From: Pedobacter zeae
GTDB lineage: Bacteria; Bacteroidota; Bacteroidia; Sphingobacteriales; Sphingobacteriaceae
NCBI RefSeq assembly: GCF_014196715.1
Contig: NZ_JACIEF010000003.1
Location: 215,874-279,873, forward strand
Length of the DNA: 64,000 nucleotides
Direction of reading: 5' to 3'
Positions within the stretch are counted from its first letter, which is position 1, and each line of letters starts with the position of its first letter. The notes beneath the pieces are model-generated. The model made no database searches. It saw only the letters and a list, made by a program, of their open reading frames with translations, and was not told the DNA's origin. Of the stretch, positions 25,662 through 35,391 are shown piece by piece. Made by a program: the position numbers and the translations under genes.

Positions 25662-27005
25662 ATGCTTAGAGTAAAAATAAAATTGATGCTCATACTCCTG
25701 ATCGGCTCCGTTTTACCGCAGCTGGTAATGGCCCAGCAGCAAGTTACCTTAAAAGATGCGCTAACCTATGCGCTCCAAAACAACACCAAGGTACGCAATG
25801 CCAAACTGGACATTGAAGGTGGAAGATACAAGGTAGAGGAAGTCAGGGCACAGGCCTTACCCCAGATTACGGGTAACGTTGGTTTAACTTACAACCCGAT
25901 TATCGGTCAACTGGTTGCCAATTTCGGTGGACAGACACAGGCGATCAAATTAGGCCAGAACTGGAATTCGACCGCGGGTGTTCAGCTTTCGCAACAATTG
26001 TTCAACCAGCAGGTTTTTACCGGCCTGCAGGCGGCAAGATCGAGCGAGGAGTATTACAACCTTACTTCTAAATTAACTGAAGAACAGATTATCGAACTGG
26101 TTGCCAACAATTATTACCAGGTTCTGGTAAACAGGCAGCAGTTAAACGTAATCGATACCAACATTAAAAATGTTAAAATCATTGAGAAGGTAATTGGGAA
26201 CCAGTTTAAAAACGGCCTGGCCAGAAAAATCGATGTAGACCGTATTGCAGTGAACTTAACCAACCTGAATACTCAACGTGAGCAGGTGATCAATGCGATT
26301 ACACAATTGGAAAACCAGTTAAAATTCTCGATGGGCATGCCGGTTTCTACACCGATCAGCCTGCCTGCAACCGAATTAACCGAAGTTACCACACTCCCTG
26401 TGTTTACCGATTCCATTGACCTGGCAAACAGGACAGAGGTGAAACTTTTGGATAACCAGGATAAACTTTTATCGCTGCAGCGAAAAGCTTATGTTGCCGA
26501 GTATTATCCATCACTGGCTTTAACGGGCAACTATACATACTCGAGCCAAAGCGACGGTTTTGACTTTTTAAAATCCAATGCGGCAGCAATCGGATACGGT
26601 GCATCTGCAATCGGCCTGACCTTAAAAGTGCCCATTTTTAACGGCTTTTTAACGCGTTCAAAAATCCGTCAGGCAGATGTAGATATCAAAAAAGCAAGGG
26701 AAAGCAGAAGGGAGTCTGTAAACTCTTTAAACCTGGCTTACGAAAATGCCAAGATCCAGCTGCGTAATAACTTAAATACCATTAAGTCGCAACGCAAAAA
26801 TGCAGATCTGGCTCAGGAGATCTATAAAAGCACGCAAAACAACTATAACAATGGCTTAGCATCGTTAACCGATCTTTTAGAAACCGAGAATTCGTTAACC
26901 GAAGCACAGAACAGCTATACACAGGCTTTATTAAATTATAAGATAGCCGAAATACAACTAATTAAATCAAACGGAAATATTAAATCGCTAGTACAAGAGA
27001 AATGA
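25662..27005 (+). CDS. TolC-family outer membrane channel (RND operon)
   Basis: A 447-residue protein with signal peptide (cut after VMAQ, residue 25) and two OEP repeats, including GLARKIDVDRIAVNLTNLNTQREQVINAITQLENQL and the C-terminal NNGLASLTDLLETENSLTEAQNSYTQALLNYKIAEIQLIKSNG. Overlaps the next gene by 4 bp, implying translational coupling. Forms the outer-membrane duct of the RND pump. Confidence 0.88.
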   Translation: MLRVKIKLMLILLIGSVLPQLVMAQQQVTLKDALTYALQNNTKVRNAKLDIEGGRYKVEEVRAQALPQITGNVGLTYNPIIGQLVANFGGQTQAIKLGQNWNSTAGVQLSQQLFNQQVFTGLQAARSSEEYYNLTSKLTEEQIIELVANNYYQVLVNRQQLNVIDTNIKNVKIIEKVIGNQFKNGLARKIDVDRIAVNLTNLNTQREQVINAITQLENQLKFSMGMPVSTPISLPATELTEVTTLPVFTDSIDLANRTEVKLLDNQDKLLSLQRKAYVAEYYPSLALTGNYTYSSQSDGFDFLKSNAAAIGYGASAIGLTLKVPIFNGFLTRSKIRQADVDIKKARESRRESVNSLNLAYENAKIQLRNNLNTIKSQRKNADLAQEIYKSTQNNYNNGLASLTDLLETENSLTEAQNSYTQALLNYKIAEIQLIKSNGNIKSLVQEK

Positions 27006-28069
27006 AAAGAGTAATTACCATCATTATCGTAGTTGTTGTTGCCCTTGGTGCAATAGCCTATATTTTAAACAACAATAAAAAGAAAAACGAAGAGAAAACT
27101 GCTTTCATTGCTAAAGGTGGAGGTGCGGTTGCCGTTCGTGTTGCTACAGTAGAAAAAAAGGTTGTGGACATGGATTTCGTTGCCAACGGAAACTTTGCTC
27201 CTAAACAGGAACTTAATTTTTTATCAGAAAATGCCGGTCGTATTACCGCTATTAATGTTGATGAAGGTGACCGCGTGAGCAAAGGACAGGTATTGGCCCG
27301 TATTGATGCAGAAATTATCAACACCGACAGGGAAACTGCGCAGGCATCTTACGAAAACGCGAAAAGAGATGAAGCCAGGTACCAAAGTTCGTACGAAACA
27401 GGTGGCGTAACACAACAACAGTTAGATCAGGCTAAATTGGCCACCAGAAATGCAAAACTGCGCTTACAGGCTTCGCAACGCAAACTGAGCGATGCCAACA
27501 TTAAATCACCTATTAACGGTATCGTGAATAAAAGATACATTGAAGTGGGCGCTTTTGTAACAGCACAGGGTACACAGTTGTTCGAACTGGTTGATGTTTC
27601 CAAGCTGAAACTTAAAGTTAACGTAAACGAATCGCAGGTGGCCAGCTTAAAAATCGGTGATAATATCGACATTAAATCGACGATTTTCCCTGACGAGAAA
27701 TTCTCCGGCAAAATTACCTTTATTGCTCCGAAAGCCGATGCTACCTTAAACTTCCCGGTTGAAATTGAAGTAACCAACAATATCAAAAACAGCTTAAGGG
27801 CAGGTATGTATGGAACGGCTGTATTCAATTTCCCTAAACAGGCACCAAGCATCCTGATTCCGCGTACCTCGTTTGTGGGCAGCGTAAGCAGCAACCAGGT
27901 GTTTGTGTACGATAGGGCAGCTAACGTTGCTAAAGTACGCAATGTAGTTACCGGCCGTATTTTGGGCGATAATGTTGAAATTATTGATGGCTTAAAAGAA
28001 GGTGAAACCGTAATCACCAGCGGACAGATTAACCTGGCTGAGGGTACTCCGGTAAGTATCGTAAAATAG
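27002..28069 (+). CDS. RND efflux periplasmic adaptor (AcrA/MexA type)
   Basis: A 355-residue membrane fusion protein with an N-terminal anchor (MKRVITIIIVVVVALGAIAYIL), lipoyl halves (FLSENAGRITAINVDEGDRVSKGQVLARID and DANIKSPINGIVNKRYIEVGAFVTAQGTQLFELVDVSKLKLKVNV), a coiled-coil hairpin between them, and a barrel/MP-domain end (SFVGSVSSNQVFVYD... GLKEGETVITSGQINLAEGTPV). It joins the RND pump to the TolC-like channel. Confidence 0.88.
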   Translation: MKRVITIIIVVVVALGAIAYILNNNKKKNEEKTAFIAKGGGAVAVRVATVEKKVVDMDFVANGNFAPKQELNFLSENAGRITAINVDEGDRVSKGQVLARIDAEIINTDRETAQASYENAKRDEARYQSSYETGGVTQQQLDQAKLATRNAKLRLQASQRKLSDANIKSPINGIVNKRYIEVGAFVTAQGTQLFELVDVSKLKLKVNVNESQVASLKIGDNIDIKSTIFPDEKFSGKITFIAPKADATLNFPVEIEVTNNIKNSLRAGMYGTAVFNFPKQAPSILIPRTSFVGSVSSNQVFVYDRAANVAKVRNVVTGRILGDNVEIIDGLKEGETVITSGQINLAEGTPVSIVK

Positions 28070-28171
28070 TCTGGCCGGCTGTTTTCAGTTTACAGTTTGT
28101 TGCCCTGAGCTCGCACTGAACGAAGTCGAAGTGAAGGGTCAATATTTAAGCAAAACGCAATACCAATAAAA

Positions 28172-31100
28172 ATGAAGATAACAGATATATCAATAAAAAG
28201 GCCCTCATTGGTGATTGTGGTATTTACCGCACTTACCTTGCTCGGGCTGTTAAGTTACTTTTCGTTGGGTTATGAATTACTTCCAAAATTCTCTAACAAC
28301 GTAGTATCTATTTCGACCATCTACCCTGGTGCTTCACCAAATGAGGTCGAAAATACCGTAACCAAAAAGATCGAGGATGCGGTATCATCGATGGAAAATA
28401 TCAAAAAGATCAACTCGGTATCGTTTGAGAGTTTATCAACGGTTACCATCACCTTAACGGATGCGGCAAACATCGATATTTCCTTAAACGATGCACAGAG
28501 AAAGGTTAACGCCATTCTTTCTGAGCTTCCGGAGGATGTAAAAACGCCATCTTTAAGTAAGTTCTCTTTAGATGACCTGCCGGTGATCACCATGTCGGCA
28601 TCTGCAAACATGGACGACATTTCTTTTTACGACCTGATCGATAAGCGTATTGCCCCGGTAATTTCGAGGGTAAACGGTATCGCCCAGGTTAACCTTGTAG
28701 GTGGTTCAGAGCGTGAGATCCAGGTATCATTAGATGCTGATAAATTACAGGGTTACAATTTATCCGTTCCACAGGTACAGCAGATGATCCTTTCTTCGAA
28801 CCTGGATTTCCCTACCGGAAGTGTTAAAACACAAAACCAGGATGTATTAATCCGTTTATCGGGTAAGTACAGAAGTATGGACGAGTTAAGAAACCTGGTG
28901 TTAACCACTTCCAAAACCGGTACCCAGATCCGTTTGGGTGATGTAGCCGATGTTCAGGATTCACAGAAAGAAACCGAAAAGCTGGCGCGTATCGACCGTA
29001 AGGCCGCTATTGCCATCCAGATCATCAAACAAAGTGATGCGAACGCGGTAGAAGTGAGTAAAGGCGTACATGCCGTTATTGCCAAGCTTAAAAATGAATA
29101 TGCAGCAAATAAACTCGATATCAGGATTGTAAATGACAGTTCGATTTTCACATTGGAATCAGCCGATGCGGTAATCCACGATTTAATTCTTGCAGTTATC
29201 CTGGTGGCATTTGTAATGCTTTTCTTCCTGCATAGTTTACGTAACGCTATCATCGTAATGGTATCTATCCCGGTGTCGTTAATTGCAACCTTTATCGGGA
29301 TCGGCTTGTTTGGCTTTACCTTAAACTTAATGTCGCTGCTTGGACTATCACTCGTGGTAGGTATCCTCGTGGATGATGCGATTGTGGTACTGGAGAACAT
29401 CCAAAGACACATGGAGATGGGTAAAAACAAAGTGAGGGCGGCCTCTGATGCAACCAGGGAGATCGGTTTTACGGTAGTATCCATCACTTTTGTAATCGTG
29501 GTAGTGTTCTTCCCAATCGCGGTAAGTACCGGCTTGGTATCAAACATCCTGCGCCAGTTCTGTATCGTGGTAATTATTGCTACCCTCCTTTCGTTGGTGG
29601 CTTCATTTACCATCGTACCTTTAATTTTCTCGCGTTTTGGTAAACTGGAACGTATTGAAGGTAAAAACCTGTTCGGCCGTTTCATCCTTTGGTTTGAAAA
29701 ACAGCTAAAGAGATTTACCCTTTGGATTACCAGTATCTTAACCTGGTCTTTAAACCACAAAGCGCTTACATTAATTATTGTGGTGGTGATGTTCTTTAGC
29801 TCATGCGGACTGTTAGCTGGTGGTTTTATCGGTTCTGAGTTCTTCCCTAAATCAGATAAAGGCGAATTCCTGGTACAACTGGAACTACCTAAGGATGCTT
29901 CTTTAGAGCAAACCAACTTTTTAACCCAAAAAGCAGAGGCTTTCTTGGATAAACAGCCAGAAATTACACAGTTAATCACTACTGTTGGCCAATCAACCGG
30001 TGATTTTGGAGGTACACAGGCTACCGCCTATAAATCGGAAATTAATGTGAAACTGGTTGAGCGTGATCAGCGTAAAGGGGTTTCTTCAGATATTTTTGCT
30101 ACCAAAATGAGTAGGGCACTGGCGAAAGAACTGGTTGGAGCAAAAGTAAAAACGGTTCCGATCAGTATTTTGGGTATCGCAGAAAACGCACCGATACAGT
30201 TGGTGGTAATGGGATCGGACCTGGATAGTGCTTTAAAATATGCTGAAGGTGCACAAAAAGTACTTGCATCGATCCCTGGAGCTACAGAGATTAAATTATC
30301 GGTAGAAAAAGGAACTCCTGAGATTAACGTTCAGGTAGACCGCGATAAGATGTCGGCAGTTGGCTTAACCTTACAAACCGTTGGTTCTACCATGCAAACC
30401 GCTTTTGCAGGTAATACCGATGGTAAATACAGAAAAGGTGAATACGAGTACGATATCAATATCCAGTATCAGAACTTTAACCGTAAAAATATCGATGACG
30501 TACGTAACCTGATTTTTGTAAACAGTGCGGGCGCACAGATTAAATTATCGCAGTTTGCAACCATTACTGAAGGTTCAGGACCAAGTCAGTTAGAGCGTTT
30601 AAATAAATCTACCTCGGTATCGGTCAAAGCACAGTCTATCGGAAGGCCAACAGGAACAGTGGTTGCAGAATTCCAGGCAAAGCTGAAAGAATTGCAAGAA
30701 AACGGAAAGTTAAAAGCACCTATTGGCGTAAGTTATAGCTGGGCGGGCGATCAGGAGAACCAAAGTGAAGGTTTTGGTACATTGGGTATAGCCTTATTGG
30801 CCTCGATTATTTTAGTATACCTGATCATGGTAGCCCTGTATGATAGTTTTATTTATCCGTTGGTGGTAATGTTTTCTCTTCCTTTAGCGGTTATCGGGGC
30901 ATTACTGGCGCTGGCATTAACCAATAACTCAATCGGTATATTCACCATTTTAGGTTTAATTATGTTGATGGGTCTGGTAGCGAAAAACGCGATTATCCTG
31001 GTCGATTTTACCAACCACTTAAAGGCAGAAGGTAAAGAAACCAAAGAGGCACTTGTATTGGCCAACCACGCACGTTTAAGACCAATCCTGATGACAACCA

Positions 31101-31366
31101 TTGCCATGGTATTTGGTATGCTTCCAATTGCATTGGCAAGTGGCGCCGGTGCCGAATGGAAAAACGGTTTGGCATGGGTTATTGTTGGTGGATTAACCAG
31201 TTCGTTATTCTTAACCCTGATTGTTGTACCAGTGGTATATTTAATCTTTGATAGAATGCTGGAACGCTTTGGCTTCAACAAAAAAGGGAAAAGCATTGAT
31301 GAACTAATGGTAGAACCTTATGACCATAAAGATGTTAATGAGTACGATTTAGATCACGGACATTAA
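28172..31366 (+). CDS. RND efflux permease (AcrB/MexB-like)
   Basis: A 1064-residue RND transporter, normal length. It starts with one helix (KITDISIKRPSLVIVVFTALTLLGLLSYF), has two large periplasmic loops and twelve helices, and the proton-relay aspartates in SLVVGILVDDAIVVLENIQRH (about residue 400); the matching second half is MLMGLVAKNAIILVDFTNHLK. The protein is energised by the proton gradient. A 102-bp gap with a short intergenic repeat (28097-28138) separates it from the adaptor gene. Drug specificity cannot be predicted. Confidence 0.9.
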   Translation: MKITDISIKRPSLVIVVFTALTLLGLLSYFSLGYELLPKFSNNVVSISTIYPGASPNEVENTVTKKIEDAVSSMENIKKINSVSFESLSTVTITLTDAANIDISLNDAQRKVNAILSELPEDVKTPSLSKFSLDDLPVITMSASANMDDISFYDLIDKRIAPVISRVNGIAQVNLVGGSEREIQVSLDADKLQGYNLSVPQVQQMILSSNLDFPTGSVKTQNQDVLIRLSGKYRSMDELRNLVLTTSKTGTQIRLGDVADVQDSQKETEKLARIDRKAAIAIQIIKQSDANAVEVSKGVHAVIAKLKNEYAANKLDIRIVNDSSIFTLESADAVIHDLILAVILVAFVMLFFLHSLRNAIIVMVSIPVSLIATFIGIGLFGFTLNLMSLLGLSLVVGILVDDAIVVLENIQRHMEMGKNKVRAASDATREIGFTVVSITFVIVVVFFPIAVSTGLVSNILRQFCIVVIIATLLSLVASFTIVPLIFSRFGKLERIEGKNLFGRFILWFEKQLKRFTLWITSILTWSLNHKALTLIIVVVMFFSSCGLLAGGFIGSEFFPKSDKGEFLVQLELPKDASLEQTNFLTQKAEAFLDKQPEITQLITTVGQSTGDFGGTQATAYKSEINVKLVERDQRKGVSSDIFATKMSRALAKELVGAKVKTVPISILGIAENAPIQLVVMGSDLDSALKYAEGAQKVLASIPGATEIKLSVEKGTPEINVQVDRDKMSAVGLTLQTVGSTMQTAFAGNTDGKYRKGEYEYDINIQYQNFNRKNIDDVRNLIFVNSAGAQIKLSQFATITEGSGPSQLERLNKSTSVSVKAQSIGRPTGTVVAEFQAKLKELQENGKLKAPIGVSYSWAGDQENQSEGFGTLGIALLASIILVYLIMVALYDSFIYPLVVMFSLPLAVIGALLALALTNNSIGIFTILGLIMLMGLVAKNAIILVDFTNHLKAEGKETKEALVLANHARLRPILMTTIAMVFGMLPIALASGAGAEWKNGLAWVIVGGLTSSLFLTLIVVPVVYLIFDRMLERFGFNKKGKSIDELMVEPYDHKDVNEYDLDHGH

Positions 31367-31388
31367 TTAACACCCAAATTAGCAATAT

Positions 31389-31419
31389 AAAGCCCCGACC
31401 CTAAAATCGGGGCTTTTTT
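31389..31419 (+). terminator. Terminator of the RND operon
   Basis: AAAGCCCCGA...TCGGGGCTTTTTTA, a GC-rich stem followed by a T run, 23 bp after the RND stop codon. Positions 31420-31556 hold nothing credible. Confidence 0.85.
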
Positions 31420-31556
31420 AGTGGGATTTTTAGCATAAGGATCCGCGTGGGTGCAGTGAATTACGGATCTATCGAATTTAACCCTCTTGAAACCGGTACT
31501 TTTGGCTATCCAAAAATTGATAAAAATAACGCTTTGAATCCTCTTGGTAAATTATA

Positions 31557-32990
31557 CTATGGTAAAAACAAATCATCCATGGTAACTTCATTTTGCACGA
31601 GACCAATAGAATACATATTGTTTTTAACACCATAGGTGGTAACCATGGCCAGAAATAATGTCTTTTTTGTTTTGCTCTGCCGACGGAATACCTCAAGCTT
31701 GTATTGTAACTCAGCTGCATAAGTCTTGTCTATTACAAACTCAGTACTCGAAAACTTCATTTCACATACGCTGATCACATTATCCTGTCTGTCTAACAAT
31801 AGATCTACCTGCGCACCCTTCCCATCTTTTGAAATATATCGCCAGGCTGATGTTTCAGTAAACACTCCAGAAATGCCCAGCGCCTGCTTAATATGATCTG
31901 TATGTTTCATGCAGATCCCTTCAAAGGCATAACCACTCCAACTCCTCCAGGAAGACGTTAATGATTTTTTTAACCATGTGCCTGTACCAGTAGCGCGGGA
32001 ATGTTCAATAAATTTAAGATAAAAAAGGCTGTATTCGTCGCTGAGTTTGTAAATGCTTTGATTAGCATTCTTTTGGAAAGGCAGGTTCGGAGTAATAAAA
32101 CCCGACTCCACAAGCTCCTCGAGTAAAATACTGGTAGTCCCCCCACTCTGCAGGTTACATGCCGCAATGATTTCGTTTCTTGTTAAGCCCGACGGTTTAT
32201 CTGCGAGTGCCCTGACTACAGAAATGTGCCTGTCGGCGTTTTCGAACAACGAGCGGTAAAGGTTGGTGAATTCTGTTGAAAGGAGGCCATCCTTAGTGAA
32301 GCAAAGCCTATCAATGGCCTGCGTAGCACTTTCTCCTTTTTTTAGTTCTTTTAGGTAATGTGGTACACCACCCATTACCATAAAAATAGTCAGCACCTGG
32401 TAGCGGTCAATATTGATATTATTTCTTTTTAGATACTGTTCTGTCTCGTGCAGGGTGAAAGGCAACAGGCGTATTTTACGCGTTAACCGATTGTGCAGAC
32501 CTCCTTTGCTGTTTACAACCTTTCTGATCATCCAGGTGGCAGCAGATCCACAGATCGCAACAATCAGATTTGGCTGTTGTGAGGCCCATTGGTTCCAAAA
32601 ATATTCGAATGCAGAAAGAAAGCCTGATTTATGCGAGCTTAGCCAAGGGAACTCGTCAAAGAAAATTACAGCTTTTCTTTTTTTAAGTATAGGGCTTGCA
32701 AATTCTCGGAGTTGCCAAAAAGCTTCTGTCCAGTTCTTAGGAACTGCAGGAGTTAACCGGGAATCTAATGCATCTGCCATCGCCTTGCTGAAATTGAGCA
32801 GTTGCTCAGCGGCGTTCGCATCATGAACTCCCGAAAGCTCGAAGATGAGCTGTTTCTGGAAAACCGATCGGATCAGGAAAGTTTTTCCGACCCTTCTCCT
32901 GCCAAAGACCGCCAATAGTTCTGATGAAGGCGAGGCAAGTGCTTCTGACAGTATTTTTTTCTCAGCTATTCTTCCAATGAGCAATTCCAT
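31557..32990 (-). CDS. AAA ATPase with DUF234 nuclease-like C-terminus
   Basis: A 477-residue protein. The N-terminal AAA+ domain of the archaeal-ATPase type has Walker A GRRRVGKTF (about 30-38) and Walker B AVIFFDEFPWL; a winged-helix part follows (GLTRNEIIAACNLQSGGTTSILLEELVESGFI). The C-terminus has a PD-(D/E)xK-like core, GAQVDLLLDRQDNVISVCEMKFS, as in DUF234 proteins. Such ATPases are common in Bacteroidota and archaea and are of unproven role; a toxin, defence or DNA-processing function is debated. I start at 32990, since six residues upstream are unrelated. Twin palindromes precede the gene. Confidence 0.8.
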   Translation of the reverse strand: MELLIGRIAEKKILSEALASPSSELLAVFGRRRVGKTFLIRSVFQKQLIFELSGVHDANAAEQLLNFSKAMADALDSRLTPAVPKNWTEAFWQLREFASPILKKRKAVIFFDEFPWLSSHKSGFLSAFEYFWNQWASQQPNLIVAICGSAATWMIRKVVNSKGGLHNRLTRKIRLLPFTLHETEQYLKRNNINIDRYQVLTIFMVMGGVPHYLKELKKGESATQAIDRLCFTKDGLLSTEFTNLYRSLFENADRHISVVRALADKPSGLTRNEIIAACNLQSGGTTSILLEELVESGFITPNLPFQKNANQSIYKLSDEYSLFYLKFIEHSRATGTGTWLKKSLTSSWRSWSGYAFEGICMKHTDHIKQALGISGVFTETSAWRYISKDGKGAQVDLLLDRQDNVISVCEMKFSSTEFVIDKTYAAELQYKLEVFRRQSKTKKTLFLAMVTTYGVKNNMYSIGLVQNEVTMDDLFLP

Positions 32991-33026
32991 TTTTTCTCCT
33001 TTTAACATTAACCATAAAACTAAATT

Positions 33027-33130
33027 TTATCTGCAGCCAAAACATACCTCAAATATAATATTTTGGCTGCGGATAAAAAATTATCTGCAGCCAAAATATA
33101 CATAAAATATAAGATTTTGGCTGCGGATAA
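33027..33130 (-). promoter_or_regulatory. Twin 50-bp palindromes at the ATPase promoter
   Basis: Two copies, 54 bp apart, each have a 16-bp left arm TTATCTGCAGCCAAAA (33027-33042 and 33081-33096) and right arm TTTTGGCTGCGGATAA (33061-33076 and 33115-33130) around an 18-bp A/T-rich loop. Arms are identical between copies (one mismatch within each palindrome); loops differ. The minus-strand -7 box TATATTTG (33050-33057) lies in the first loop. Operator, recombination site or ATPase target are all possible. Confidence 0.75.
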
Positions 33131-33299
33131 TTAAATTTTATTTAGCTCATATGCTCTTATTTCACCGGGATCAATTTCATTTTGCTAACTGGAATTCTGA
33201 AAGCGGGCAGTATATAAACAGCTTGCTCCTGGTATGCACAGATAATTATACAAGGTCGTCTTCAAACAAATTATGTACCCATTTTGTATATTGTAGATT

Positions 33300-34103
33300 A
33301 TGTTCAAAATCATTCTTAGCCTGTTCCTGATCTGCTCTACCTTGGCTGTAAAAGCGCAGCACCCTCCTGTTTTTGCGGCAATGCGTACGGATTCGAGTTT
33401 TATTAAGCTCTGCAATTTGGACATTACCCTGGTTAAATACAGCTATAAACCTAATGGTGTAAGATTTTTAGTGGTACATGATAATGAAGATACCGGTGTA
33501 AAAGCAGGTTTTGATTACATCCGGTGGAACGGTGGAGAGCTCATAGACAGTCAGTATGGAGCGGTGAGGGATTATTATTTCAGCTATATGGACGACCAGT
33601 ACCGCATAGACCCCAACGCGATATATACCGAAGTGGGGGTTAACACCAGGTTAAAGAAAAGCCAGTTCAGCACAAACGAAGTTGAAAAAGCCATATTGAA
33701 CGCCGGAAAGCAAATTGTTGATTTTTACGACCCAAAAACCACCGGCTATTTTTTAACCCTACACAATAATGCCGACGGAGGTTTTGGCATCTCCTCTTAT
33801 TTGCCTGGATACGACCTTTCCAGCACGGCCGATTCTGTTTACATCAACTTCCAGATGGATGGCGACGATCTGATTTATGTAACCGAAGCCAGGTTATTTA
33901 CGAGCTTAAAAAAGGCAAACGTAAACGTTATCCTTCAGTCTAAATTCGCTTCCAACGATGGTTCATTGTCGGTTTATGCCATGCAGAATAATATCCCCTA
34001 TATCAATGTAGAAGTACAGCATGGGCATCAGGAAGAAAATTTAAGGTTAATTGAGCTCGCTGTTGCAGCCTTAAAAGAGCATGGATTGATAAGGAAAGAA
34101 TAG
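33300..34103 (+). CDS. Exported protein, possible hydrolase, family unknown
   Basis: A 267-residue protein with a signal peptide (MFKIILSLFLICSTLAVKAQ). The mature domain has FLVVHDNEDTGVKAGFDYIRWNGGELID (about 57-84), YFLTLHNNADGGFGISSYLPG and YINVEVQHGHQEENLRLIELAVAAL (about 235-259). The spaced His/Glu/Asn residues look like a metal- or base-dependent active site, comparable with N-acetylmuramoyl-L-alanine-amidase-type proteins, but I cannot assign a family. Upstream 33131-33299 is non-coding and A/T rich. Confidence 0.5.
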   Translation: MFKIILSLFLICSTLAVKAQHPPVFAAMRTDSSFIKLCNLDITLVKYSYKPNGVRFLVVHDNEDTGVKAGFDYIRWNGGELIDSQYGAVRDYYFSYMDDQYRIDPNAIYTEVGVNTRLKKSQFSTNEVEKAILNAGKQIVDFYDPKTTGYFLTLHNNADGGFGISSYLPGYDLSSTADSVYINFQMDGDDLIYVTEARLFTSLKKANVNVILQSKFASNDGSLSVYAMQNNIPYINVEVQHGHQEENLRLIELAVAALKEHGLIRKE

Positions 34104-34114
34104 CACGTAAGTAG

Positions 34115-35365
34115 TAAGTTGTTACGCTCTATCGACAGGGTCACTCCAAATAATAAATCATCATTTATCGCCATCGTTCGTTTCTCCAGGTACCATAAAT
34201 ATCTTATCGATTCGTATCTCATCGACCGGAATAGAATTAGGAAATGATCGGCTTGTAGTTCTTGGCGGTGTGCAGCCCCGCTTTCGCTTATAGTCCTCTC
34301 CCGATGAAATATCGGGATGCGGGCTATTCCGCTCAATCTGGTTTAGGAACAAAGGTTTCTGCACCATACAAACCCCAAAAATGAAATACTGCTTTGGCCA
34401 CCTAGCCCCGGTTGAAGCGTTACCCTGCAGCAACGAGGTAGGAGGAAGCGAAGCGCAAAAAGGGAAGAAACTCTTTGTGTTGCAGAAGCATTGCGCTCTT
34501 TATAAAAACTACTTTAATTTTATTCCATGGGTTGGCGTCTCACCGACCGAAATAGAATTTGGAAATGAGCATTCAGTGGTTCTTGGCGGTTTGCAGTCCC
34601 GCTTTCGCTTATAGTCCTCTCCCGATGAAATATCGGGATGCGGGCTATTCCGCTCAATCTGGTTTAGGAACAAAGGTTTCTGCACCATACAAACCCCAAA
34701 AATGAAATACTGCTCTGGCCACCTAGCCCCGGTTGGAGCGTTACCCTGCAGCAACGAGGTAGGAGGAAGCGAAGCGTATAAGCGTAAAACGGGAAGAAAC
34801 TTGCTGTTTTGCAGAAGCCTTGCGCTCCAAATTACAATCTATCCCCCATCGCCTTCGTTCGTGTCTCAACAACCGGAATAGAATTATGAAATGAACATTC
34901 AGTGGTTCTTGGCGGTGTGCAGCCCCGCTTTCGCTTATAGTCCTCTCCCGATGAAATATCGTGATGCGGGCTATTCCGCTCAATCAGGTTTAGGAACAAA
35001 GGTTTCTGCACCATACAAACCCCAAAAATGAAATACTGCTCTGGCCGCCTAGCCCCGGTTGGAGCGTTACCCTGCAGCAACGAGGTAGGAGGAAGCGAAG
35101 CGTATAAGCGTAAAACGGGAAGAAACGGAGTGTTGTGCACCAGCATTGCGCTCCATATATAAAATAATTTTAGAATTGGGAAATGATCAGCTTGAAATTC
35201 TTGGTGGTGCGCAGCCCCGCTTTCGCTTATAGTCCTCTCCCGATGAAAAAATCGGAATGCGGGCTATTCCGCTCAATCGTGTTTATGAACAAGGGTTTCT
35301 GCACCCTGCAAACCCCAAATGGAATGCTGTTTTGTACAGATAGCACGCTCCAAATGACCGATATA
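34115..35365 (-). repeat. Tandem array of ~300-bp modular repeat (about four units)
   Basis: The cores TTCTTGGCGG/TTGCAGTCCCGC recur at about 34257, 34579, 34904 and 35198, so the period is about 294-325 bp. Each unit has, in order, the GCTTATAGTCCTC and hairpin TCCCGATGAAATATCGGGA block, GCGGGCTATTCCGCTCAATC, AAACCCCAAAAATGAAATACTGCT, then CCACCTAGCCCCGGTTG and GGAGCGTTACCCTGCAGCAACGAGG. The last unit is truncated. Same family as 1359-1966 and 17481-17990, reversed. No protein-coding signal. Confidence 0.85.
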
Positions 35366-35391
35366 CTTTTTTAACGAAATGAAAACCTAAA

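Noticed and set aside
28954..29979. 341-codon open frame antisense to the RND permease gene
   Set aside because: It lies opposite a highly conserved coding sequence; its composition (Ser/Thr/Ile rich) is that of an antisense shadow.
31447..31635. 62-codon open frame after the RND terminator
   Set aside because: It overlaps the ATPase gene's end on the other strand and shows no family; upstream it is A/T-rich noncoding DNA.
33027..33130. Possible CRISPR array
   Set aside because: Only two palindromic units with no spacer of usual length and no cas genes.
33027..33130. Invertible promoter between inverted repeats
   Set aside because: The 18-bp loops are far too short for a classic invertible segment and no recombinase gene is near; regulatory binding sites are simpler.
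34161..35146. Five open frames of 77-104 codons in the repeat array
   Set aside because: All are translations of the same repeated blocks (LLQGNAxTGARxPEQYFIFG and similar) with random ends; the DNA is noncoding.
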